Source: Penium margaritaceum
Lineage: Eukaryota; Streptophyta; Zygnematophyceae; Desmidiales; Peniaceae
NCBI GenBank assembly: GCA_023375785.1
Contig: SZWC01015143.1
Span: 38,926 to 59,055, forward strand
DNA length: 20,130 bases
Direction of reading: 5' to 3'
The position numbers and the translations under genes are program-made. The notes under the pieces were generated by a model. That model was not told the origin of the DNA. It searched no databases and saw only the letters and a list, made by a program, of their open reading frames with translations. Positions 9,229 to 16,578 of the stretch are shown here, one piece after another. Positions within the stretch are counted from its first letter, which is position 1, and every line of letters begins with the position of its first letter.

Positions 9229-10127
9229 TTGGTGTACAAAATGAAGGACCTGGGTCCAGCTCGTGTGTTTCTTGGCATGGAGATCAAGAGGGACCGTCAA
9301 CGCAGGACACTAGATGTGCACCAAGCTAGGTACATACGCAGCCTGGGGGAGCGCTTCTCTTCACTGCTTGTCGAGACCCCCACAGCATCCACACCGATGA
9401 CCCCGGCAGGCCAGCGTCTGCTGAAGTTGTCTGACCCATCTCAGTTGGGCAACACTGTCGACATTGCCGATTACCTCAGTGTGATTGGATCACTGATGTA
9501 CCTCGCCACCACCACCAAAGCCGATGTGGCCTTTTCGGTCAACTTTCTGGCCCACTTCTCTCAGCAGCCTCGGCAGAGGCACCTCGAGGCTGCACTGCAC
9601 GTGGTTCGCTACGCCTTGTCTACTGCACGTGTCAGCCTGTGTTACAGATCCCAGCCCTCTATAGTCGTTGATGGGTACACTAACAGTGATTGGGCCCATG
9701 ATGCGGATGCGCGTAGTCGCACAGGCTACATCTTCCTCGTAGGTGGCACCGCATGGAAGAGTGGCAAACAGGGATGCGTGACGTGCAGCTCCAGTGAGGC
9801 TAAGTATGTTGCACGCGTGAGAGTGTGTGGCTTTCTCGCTTGTTGTAGCAGCTTCGCGTGCCCATCCGCTGCATCACTCTGCGCTGCGACAACCAGAGCA
9901 CTAAGGCAATTGCAGAGCATGATGGCATGCACCATTCTCGCACCAAGCATATCAACATTGAGCATCACTTTGTGCGTGAGCGCATTGCTGCAGGAGATGT
10001 TCAGGTTCTCTGGGTTGACACGCGTCAATACTGTGCAGACTTTCTCACCAAAGCACTTAACAGTGGAATGTTCAAGACAACTGTGCATGCTGTCGGCTTG
10101 TTGCGCGCTAGTGATCCACCTGGCTGA
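9229..10127 (+). pseudogene. Element B RT C-terminus and RNase H, frameshifted
   Basis: The frame continues from the TAG with MKDLGPARVFLGMEIKRD and the connection region. RNase H follows with NSDWAHD (about 9685), an SGKQGCVTCSSSEAKYV block, then loss of frame near 9810-9825. In frame 0 the protein resumes as SVWLSRLL, hits a TAG at 9846-9848, and continues with QLRVPIRCITLRCDNQSTKAIAEHD and KHINIEHHFVRERI to a TGA at 10125-10127. The CDNQ and KHI-HHFVRE blocks are standard copia RNase H C-terminal motifs. The lesions (one frameshift, one TAG) inactivate this copy. Confidence 0.86.
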
Positions 10128-10190
10128 TGTGACGTTTTCGTTTCACTCGTCGTAAATCCTTGTACGTTGTGTGGGCTGTTTGTCTATGGG

Positions 10191-10201
10191 TCATGGGGGA
10201 G
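10191..10201 (+). other. Probable polypurine tract of element B
   Basis: The sequence TCATGGGGGAG lies 64-74 bases after the pol stop and directly precedes TGTTAGTGTT, a typical copia LTR start beginning TGTTA. The position and composition fit the plus-strand primer. No second LTR copy is available to confirm it. Confidence 0.6.
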
Positions 10202-10868
10202 TGTTAGTGTTTGACACACACGCAAGTGACCTCTTGTCTTCACCCACTCACTCACTCACTCACTACAGGTGACTGAACACCGTTGAAGCCATGGTCCAAG
10301 CAAGGCTGTTCGAGTGCAAAGCAGGAGTGATCCCAGCCACGCTCATGCCCTTCTGTGACGGAACCATGCAATTCTCAGTGGTTGAGTGTGAGCCACTCGG
10401 TGGCTGAAACTTGAGAAATTACTTGAGGTGATGCATGCACCACACACGCTCGTGGTAGGTGTGGTTTTTGGAATTATGCTCATGCATGCTGTGCAGGTTG
10501 TTTGGTTCTTGCCTGGGTTGCTGATCCTACGGGGCCACACACTCAGTCGCTCTGAGGTGTGAGAAATCGCGACGGTGTTTTGCCGACCGGTCAGGTTCGA
10601 CCCCGGGGTGGCGACTGGGCCCCACTTTGAGTCACTCGAGTGGGTGGCCCGGCCAACTGCGGCTAAGACCACGCTTGCTCGTGACTCACTTACTTGTTGT
10701 TTCTGACCTGATCTCTCAACCACGTTTCTCACCTCTCTCGTTCCACTCCGTCCATGGATGTCGCTCCTTCCTAGACTAGTGTGTGTGAGAGCTTAAGGCG
10801 GCCTCTTGTCGCTACCTACACCCTCCCCTGACCCTCCATCCCCTATGCTATACTTCACAATCTCTTGG
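10202..10868 (+). repeat. Element B 3' LTR, start defined, end unresolved
   Basis: The LTR is inferred to start at TGTTAG right after the polypurine tract. I could not find a clear matching CTAACA end downstream. The end given near ACTTCACA (about 10860) is only one candidate, and the LTR could be shorter or longer. The region holds no coding sequence. It contains a (CACT)5 run at 10245-10264, a small stem AGCCAC/GTGGCT near 10391-10405 and several GATGCATGC/CATGCATGC-type motifs near 10430-10490. Confidence 0.45.
10245..10264 (+). repeat. (CACT)5 microsatellite
   Basis: Five perfect CACT units lie inside the inferred U3 of element B. It is a simple repeat with no evident function. Confidence 0.9.
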
Positions 10869-11144
10869 TTCTATGCTCTAATCAGAAGAGATGGTAATCC
10901 TATGCTTTCTCTCTTCCACCTGGTGAATGAGCTAAAAAACTACTGGCAGGACTTTCATAAATGTGGCCAGTAAGAAGGCTTGAGGCCGAGAACAAGATCA
11001 TTCGCAGGTGACGTGGCAGGCCAAAGTGGAGTTAAGGGGTCGTAGACTGGACACGGTATTGGTGTGTGGGTTTTGGCCTGATACCCTTCCAAGGACAGCG
11101 TGGTTAGTTTGTGTCTAGCACGATGCTCCTGTTGAGGTCATGCT
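10869..11144 (+). other. Unassigned stretch between elements B and D
   Basis: I see no coding domain, RNA gene or clear repeat here. It may be the tail of B's LTR, the beginning of D's LTR, or older host DNA. Confidence 0.4.
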
Positions 11145-11410
11145 GGTTGAGACCCGCGCACTTGGTGACTTGTACCGGTGTGACGTGGAGACCCATTGCC
11201 TCCATGTGTTTTGTGTGTTCCATGCATGCGAGCAGGTGAGGTTGAGACCCCTATCCCAGAGACATGTTCCATGGTCATGAGGAGACCTTGTTTCCTTGTA
11301 CCTCGTGTGTGATGCTTGACGCATGGGTGTGTGATTTATGTCTTGCACGGTCGAGACCCGGGCATTTGGTGAGTTACACCACTGTCACGAGGAGACCTTG
11401 TATTGTGGTT
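11145..11410 (+). repeat. Three degenerate repeat units of about 100 bp
   Basis: The motif GGTTGAGACCC or GGTCGAGACCC starts at 11145, 11240 and 11349 (spacings 95 and 109). Each is followed about 35-45 bases later by a second block of the form GTCATGAGGAGACCTTGT or GTGACGTGGAGACCC. Units 1 and 3 also share GCACTTGGTGACTTGTACC-like sequence. Tandem repeats like this are common in the U3 of LTRs, and these may belong to element D's LTR, but they could equally be independent. Confidence 0.6.
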
Positions 11411-11481
11411 AGTGTTTGCAACAGATAGTGAGTGCAGCCCCTCACTCGTCATTGTGATGACGGCTGTGTCAGCCAGGGGAG

Positions 11482-12151
11482 TGTTGGTTTGTGTGGCTTC
11501 CACCCGTCACGAACGACGACCATGGTTGTTATCCGTATACCCCGTACTGGTGGTATGGAGCAGCATTATTGGACAGCACGATGACGTGATCCCTGATGCA
11601 GATGCAGCTGGCACCAAAACGCGGACGAGTTGTGGCTCCGTGCACCAGTAGCTGCCAGACAGTTGCCACAACATCCCGGGTGCTTGCCGAGGTCCTTTCC
11701 AGATTCTTTGCAGACGCTAGAGTTTTCTCGGTGAAGTAGCTCTCGAGCCCGATTTGTATGAGTTGCATTGTCTGTCCACCAATCAATGCTAGACTTGTGC
11801 GTGTGACCAGTTGTAGCGGCCGACTCAAGATTCTGCATCTCTAGGCTCAGACGGTGATGCATTTGGATACCTATGCACATGTTTTTGGCAAAAATTGTGG
11901 TTTTGGACCGGTTTTAGGACAAACCACAATTTGCCGTGAGCCGCAGCAGGTTTTTTCATTGTGTTCTTGTTATTTGTCATTTCTCTCTGCATGTGTTCTA
12001 TTTATGGAAGCACATTTGACACTCTGCTTGTGTCGCCTAGCCAAACCCTTGTCGTTTCGTGTCCGACCTGTGACCTGTTGACGCCGCAAGCTGACTGAGC
12101 GCAGACACCCAGTCAGTGGAAAGCGTACTAGGAAGCTCCCTAGTAACTACA
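11482..12151 (+). repeat. Candidate 5' LTR of element D (3' end defined, 5' end tentative)
   Basis: A primer-binding site at 12155 requires an LTR end just upstream, and CTAGTAACTACA ends in CA at 12151, three bases before it. The start is uncertain: TGTTGG at 11482 is one candidate, giving about 670 bp, but a start before the repeats at 11145 is also possible. Within it are a strong inverted repeat at 11888-11934 and a possible TATA-like CTATTTATGG near 11999-12008, about 150 bp before the LTR end. No coding sequence is supported. Confidence 0.5.
11888..11934 (+). repeat. Inverted repeat in element D LTR
   Basis: The left arm 11888-11903 pairs with the right arm 11921-11934. All 14 bases of the right arm pair, and two extra A residues bulge in the left arm; the loop is 17 bases. 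It lies about 65-115 bp upstream of the TATA-like sequence, so a cis-regulatory or RNA-folding role is possible but unproven. Confidence 0.75.
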
Positions 12152-12154
12152 TTT

Positions 12155-12166
12155 TGGTATCAGAGC
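12155..12166 (+). promoter_or_regulatory. Primer-binding site complementary to initiator-Met tRNA (element D)
   Basis: TGGTATCAGAGC is the classic plant copia primer-binding site, complementary to the 3' end of initiator-methionine tRNA including the CCA tail. It lies 3 bases after an LTR-like CA end. It marks the start of minus-strand DNA synthesis and the beginning of an internal retroelement region running in the + direction. It is the only such site I see in the window. Confidence 0.85.
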
Positions 12167-12179
12167 AAACAAGCCACAG

Positions 12180-12960
12180 CTCGTGTTTTGCAGCAAAGAC
12201 GCATCAGTAGCAGTAGCATTAGTGAGTGCTAGTAGCCACCCATAGCAACAGCAGCAGATCCTGAAGGACCGACCACGACTATGTTGCAGTGGAGCGATGG
12301 AGGCAGGGGAGAAACTGATGGAGGGCAACAACACAAACAGCCACAACAATAGCAACCGCATCAGCAGTAGTAGTGACGAGAGGTACTTTCAGCAACAGCG
12401 GCACTAGCCATAGCAGTAAAAGCAGCAGGAGAAGCTATATCCGTAGCGGCGGACGACAGTAGCCACACTAGCACCCGCAAGAGCTGCTCTAGTGACGAGA
12501 AGCTCCAGCAATAGCGGTGGAGGGAAACAGCCTAGGCAGCGACTACACCAGCAGCGACGATTGCGAGTAGCTGCAGGTGTGTCAGCGGCAAGCTTTTGCA
12601 ACAACAGCGGTGGGGAGGCAGCATCCACATTGATAGCGAGCAGCTGCAACAGCAGCACCAGCGGCCAGCATCCGCAACAACAGCAGTGGCAGCGGGCAAC
12701 TTTAGCCATAGCAGTGGCGGGCAGCAGCCACAGCGGAAGAAGTGGCAACGAGCAGCTGTAGCAATAACGGTGAGCAATGGCAGCGGTGACGATGGTGGGC
12801 AGTTGTAGCAGCGGTGGCAGCGGGCGACATCCGCGACAGTAGTAGCAGTAGCGGGTAGCTGCAGCAATAGCAACTGACGGCAAAAGTAATAGCTACCGAC
12901 AGTAGTAGTAGCGGATGGCAGCAGCCATAGCAGCAACTACAGTGATGCTTCGTCGTGTGT
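12180..12960 (+). repeat. CAG/AGC-rich degenerate low-complexity leader
   Basis: Strongly enriched in AGC, CAG, GTAGCAG and GGCAGCGGGCA-type words with local imperfect repetition: GTGGCAGCGGGCAACTT near 12688 resembles GTGGCAGCGGGCGACAT near 12815. All six frames give only biased Gln/Ser/Ala/Gly or Cys/Leu/Pro strings, and stops are frequent on the + strand, so it is not treated as coding. It looks like an expanded and decayed triplet-repeat region in the leader of element D. Confidence 0.75.
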
Positions 12961-13648
12961 GCTGTAGGATTGGTAGTAGCAGCACGCGTAAGAGCAAGGG
13001 CAGCAGCCGCAAGAGTAGCTACAGCTGGCCCCATTGTTGTTGTAGCAGGAGGAAGCTGCCGTGTAGCTTCTTGCTATGACGGCTCACCGGTGAGTGTGAG
13101 GGGGGGGGTGAGCTCTCCCGTGGGCGAGCTCGCCAAGTGTGCTTGCTTGAAGAGAGAGCTCCTTGTGCGAGCTTGCTCGCAGAGTCGAGCCAGACCAAGC
13201 AAAAAAAAGGGGGGGGGGACAAAAAGGGGGGGTCCTTGAGCGGGGCACCCCACAACATTCCCCAAAGGGGCATCCAAGGAGGTGGCCCCTGGAAAAGAAA
13301 GAAAAAAAAGAGATTAAAGGGGAAAAGAAAAACAAATAGCAAAGGAGAGGGCAAAGTCAGCTTGAGGCCATAGCCGTCACCTGACGACGGCAAACGGAGT
13401 AGTTGTAGAAGTTGCAACAGCAACGGCATGAGCAGCACTAGCCACTGCAGGAAGTGTGGCGAGGACCACCGCCGTCGGTGTTGACGGTGACCGCAGACAG
13501 CAGCAACAACAGCAGCAGCACCAAAGGCGACTTGTGGTCGCACATTGTGTTTGCCAAGCGATAATAGCATAGCAATCGCGAAGCACTCGCACAGCAATGC
13601 ACCACTAGCATGGTGGTGGCCGTCCTCGTGAAGGCATCGCAGCATGTC
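12961..13648 (+). other. Non-coding stretch with G runs, A runs and palindromes
   Basis: I see no supported gene. It contains a 9-G run (about 13100-13109), an A8G10 tract near 13201-13219, a 7-G run near 13226 and purine-rich DNA to about 13360. Perfect palindromes occur at 13083-13094 (CTCACCGGTGAG) and 13123-13134 (GGCGAGCTCGCC), and there is a 7-bp hairpin with a 2-base loop at 13166-13181. Homopolymers make base calling here less certain. From 13400 to 13648 CAG-type words return. Confidence 0.6.
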
Positions 13649-13657
13649 TGAGAGTCT

Positions 13658-16249
13658 GTGCTTCGATCGCACACCTCCCCTTCTGGCCTTGTGCCAGCGG
13701 GAGCGAGTGCCCTATGTACTCACCCACGCCAAGCTCCTGAGATGAGTGGAGTGGTGTGGCAAGGAACGCAGCCGGCGTCGTTGTTGGCACCGGCTCTGCA
13801 TACGTGGCAGGCGCCGCGTCCACAGTGGCAGTTACAACAGTGGTACACACCTCAGGCATCTAATGGCTTTGCCTATTACTCCTATGGCCATTGGCACCAT
13901 GGCTGGAGCCAGTGTCGCCAACGCCCTCCTGGGTGATGACTGCCCTGGATACGATCCCGCCCTTCTTCTTCACCTTCCAACACTGTGGCACCTCTCAGTA
14001 GAGCTCTGGGGGTGTTGTATGTTGAGCTCCAGGGTCTGAAGCGCATGGTGCAACAGCTCACAGACCATGTGGTCTCTAAGCGGACCATTGCCACCATGCC
14101 GCTGTAGACAGCTACATCTTCCTCCTCGCCATCCTCACATCCGTCAGTGTCATCATCTGTCGATGCCACGTCTCCCGACCTTATCTATACATCTGACGCC
14201 CTCCGCTCAGTGCTAGAGACAATTGGAGTCATCACGACCTTTGACCCCTCCGCTTCTGTGGTGGTCCTTTCGGCTTGCCGTTGTCACTCTCGCACTCGGC
14301 ACGCGGGGCAGCGGATGGCACGTTTGGCGAGACGTGCCTAGGAGGCAGCAGCAGTTTCAGTAGTGGCAGACGTCACAATAGAGCTGACTCTCTTGCCCCC
14401 AGTCGCAAGGTTGGTGCAGCATCCCTTCACAGCTTCTATCTGTGCGTCGGTCCAGGGGGGGATGGAGTGTCAGCCGATGACCACCGGAGAGTGCAGGAGG
14501 GATGCAACAGACGGTGCTGCACAACAGGACGCTCTCAGTTAGGACGAGACATCCGAGGAGTGGTCCGACATGGAGTCGCAGACGGACGAGTGATCCGACG
14601 CGGATTTGGAGGCAGACGTAGAGATGGAGATGGAGATGGAGAGTGTAGTTAACGTAGTAGAGACCGCGACCACAGAGGCAGGTGTGGCAGCAGTAGTGGA
14701 TGGGACAGCAGTGGGCGTGTCGGTAGCCATCGACGCCATGACAGTAGCAGCAATTGCACTCACTACTACTGACGGGACGCCTCCAGTGGACGCCCCTATT
14801 ACTGCAGATACCATGATGATCGTTGCTCGTGTAGCATCCGGTACAGCCTCTGTAGAGGTAGACTCTCCCTCAGCCACAACATCGGTCATTGCAGGCACAC
14901 ATGCGGTGGCGGTATCCGGAGAGGCAAGAGACGTTCAGGTTGCCAGCACTTCTGTTGTGGCTGGTGCCTTGTGGTAGCCGTCTATGGAGGTGCAGCCATC
15001 GCGGAGGGCGTAGCTCGAGCAGTAATTGATGCACCAGTAGTTTGTCCTCGTGCTCGAGCATCTACACTCCGCACTTTGCGACGAGGAGGATGCAGTGGCA
15101 CGTGCAGACAGGCATCTACAGGACCTCACACTTGAGCTGCGTGTAGCGAGCACACATTGGAGCACCCCAGATGGCGCGAGTCATCGGGTAGCCGTCGTAG
15201 AAGTCGAGGATGTGTACACCCGCCTCGAGGTTGCTGAGTGGACGTTCCATGGTGCAGTGTGGAGGTCGTCGGACTTGCGCCGACAGTTGGAGGATGTAAT
15301 ATCAGTGGATGCCTCAACAGCGGCCACCCGTGCAGGAGCACCCATCACCATGGTTGAGACTTCTGACTGCCGAGTGGCGGCCGTGTCCGCGGCATCTGTT
15401 GAGCTTGCAATAGTCACCCCTACAGGTGCAACTAGTGTGGAGGATGTAGAGCAAGCTGCGGACCTTGGGCTCATGACTGCCCTGACCGGCATCGCTGACA
15501 CCATGACGTTTCTTGCTGATGACATAGCTACACATTTCCGAGCTACAGTTCCCATACCCGAGCGCCTGCGCTCCGCGGTCGATGAGCAGGAGGTAGTTGT
15601 GGCTCGAGAAGAGGCGGACGTGCAGGTTCTCATGGCCGAGCTCTGGGAGGCCACTAGCCGTTGTTACACTACAGATGTTCCAACATGACAGAGTGCCAAG
15701 GAGAGCGTGGAGGATGTGCACACGCGTCTTGAGGCAGCGGAGAGGTCTCTAAAGGGTGCACGTTGGGGACGGGCAGACATTCAGCTGCAGGTTGACGGTT
15801 GGTTTTGCACCAGGGGTTGGCAAGAGCCCCAGGACATCATATGGGCTCCAGATGACGGCGGTGATGCAACAAAGGCAGATTTACTGACGGATGCTGGCGT
15901 CCGACCAGCAGTCTACGGCCGAGTGACAGGTGTGTCAACAGCAGCCGGTGCCTCTGTAGTAGCACCTCTTGCAGATGTAGACACTACAGATGACGACACG
16001 TTGTCTGGTGTCAAAAACCTGCCAGCAGCTGGCGGCAAGGCGACAAATGATTTGGCAGCTGACCTACGCGATGAGGTGGCGAGGCTGCGGGAGGCCGTGG
16101 CTCGTGCCGACGCACACGCAATTGAGGTCCATCGTCAGGTTCGTTGTGCAACTGACCGCTACATGCGGCAGATGCAGCCGCCCGGCCGACGGCCGCAACA
16201 GAGCTCGACAAGATGTACATGCATCTGGACGTTGCAGAGTCCGCGGTGA
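13658..16249 (+). pseudogene. Element D reading frame: long modular protein relic, unrecognised
   Basis: A single frame (frame 2) gives coherent protein-like sequence for about 860 codons, broken by in-frame stops at 13934, 13937, 14105, 14339, 14540, 14591, 14975, 15011, 15023, 15038 and 15686. All of these fit C-to-T or G-to-A changes (TAG, TGA, TAA from Gln, Arg or Trp). In order: a Pro/Gln/Trp/Tyr-rich segment (13658-13930), a short helical block LYVELQGLKRMVQQLTDHVV (about 14012-14071), a Ser-rich part, an acidic run (14543-14640, EMEMEME), Thr/Ala/Val-rich sequence, then three helical modules (15050-16250). I do not recognise a family. Position after a primer-binding site suggests a Gag-like or element-specific protein. 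No zinc knuckle or protease motif is visible. Confidence 0.55.
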
Positions 16250-16255
16250 ATGCAG
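15050..16255 (+). repeat. Three diverged tandem protein modules (about 168 codons each) in element D
   Basis: Each module has an Arg/Glu/Ala-rich helix of the type EDAVARADRHLQDLTLEL (about 15080), EVVVAREEADVQVLMAEL (about 15590) and EAVARADAHAIEVHRQV (about 16090). It is followed by a second helix of the type VEDVYTRLEVAE (15203), VEDVHTRLEAAE (15707) and LDKMYMHLDVAE (16204). Spacings between equivalent points are 504 and 497 bases. In the third module the second helix is in frame 1, so a small indel occurred near 16170. The heptad-like charge pattern suggests coiled coils, which is an inference. Confidence 0.65.
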
Positions 16256-16280
16256 CTCCAGCCGCCATCCCAAAGCACCC

Positions 16281-16321
16281 ATGGACCCCAATGAGCCTTG
16301 CCTCATTGGGTAAGCGTCCAT
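16281..16321 (+). repeat. Small imperfect hairpin at the end of element D frame
   Basis: 16281-16295 pairs with 16302-16321: a perfect 9-bp inner stem (CCCAATGAG/CTCATTGGG, 6-base loop) and a 6-bp outer stem (ATGGAC/GTCCAT), separated by a 5-base bulge on the right side. It follows the last recognisable module. Function is unknown. Confidence 0.7.
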
Positions 16322-16456
16322 CCAGGGGCGCTTCACCTCCAGTGGGCGAGAAAGTCATTCCGCCGTGCTCGAGGCCGAACTGGTCCGTCCCCTGTTTTCT
16401 TAGTGTGCGCCTCTCACCTTTGCATGGCTGTATCTTTCTCGTCCTTGCACCAAATT
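16322..16456 (+). other. Unassigned spacer
   Basis: I see no coding or repeat signal of note between the small hairpin and the large foldback. Confidence 0.4.
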
Positions 16457-16578
16457 TCAAATGCATTTTTGATGCTCCCATTGTCTTCTACATGAAAATT
16501 CGTGTGAAATGCATTCTTGGGTCTATTTCACACGAATTTTCACGTAGAAGACAATGGGAGCATAAAAAATGCATTTGA
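16457..16578. repeat. Foldback element: 54-bp inverted repeat with 14-base loop
   Basis: Arms 16457-16510 and 16525-16578 are complementary at 52 of 54 positions. The two exceptions are 16471 (a G opposite T, which would be a wobble pair in RNA) and 16492 (A opposite C). The loop is GCATTCTTGGGTCT. Flanks show no obvious target duplication. Such a structure could be a foldback or MITE-like element, or could yield a small-RNA hairpin if transcribed. There is no coding content. Confidence 0.9.

Larger units (their letters stand above)
5218..10868 (+). mobile_element. Element B: older Ty1/copia element, interrupted by element A
   Basis: A second copia family runs from gag (resuming at 5218/5458) through protease, integrase, RT and RNase H to a stop at 10127. 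A polypurine tract and LTR start follow at about 10202. The beginning of gag, the primer-binding site and the 5' LTR must lie upstream of element A, outside the window. Relative to A its protein is clearly different (DHGGEF, YKARLTVKGFSQIPG, NNAFLHGRLDEEIYM), so it is a separate lineage. It carries at least four frame changes and two in-frame TAG codons in pol and is dead as it stands. The 3' edge given is a guess because no second LTR is available for comparison. Confidence 0.88.
12155..16320 (+). mobile_element. Element D internal region: LTR element lacking RT and integrase
   Basis: After the primer-binding site come a CAG-rich leader (to about 12960), a G/A-run-rich segment (to about 13650), and a long broken reading frame (13658-16249 plus a shifted tail). 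No protease, integrase, RT or RNase H motif is visible in any frame, and no matching 3' LTR is found before element C. It is either a non-autonomous LTR element (LARD-like) or an element whose pol and 3' LTR were lost or displaced. The right boundary is not defined. Confidence 0.5.

Noticed and set aside
10594..10604. GGTTCGACCCC resembling a tRNA B box / T-loop
   Set aside because: The flanking bases do not form a T stem, there is no A box or acceptor stem upstream, and the site lies within an inferred LTR.
12404..13034. Long minus-strand ORFs rich in Cys, Leu, Pro and Tyr across the CAG-rich region
   Set aside because: They are composition artefacts of a CAG/CTG-rich repeat; several overlapping frames are open at once and none shows a domain.
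13201..13232. A8G10 and AAAAAGGGGGGG as a polypurine tract of element D
   Set aside because: It is not followed by an LTR-like TG start and it precedes, rather than follows, the only long reading frame.
13019..13672. 217-residue minus-strand ORF with Leu- and Phe-rich stretches
   Set aside because: It reads through homopolymer A and G runs and CAG repeats in reverse; the hydrophobic look comes from low-complexity DNA, not a membrane protein.
16308..16315. GGGTAAGC as a splice donor at the end of the D frame
   Set aside because: It lies inside a hairpin, no acceptor or continuing exon is recognisable, and a GTAAG match alone is expected by chance.
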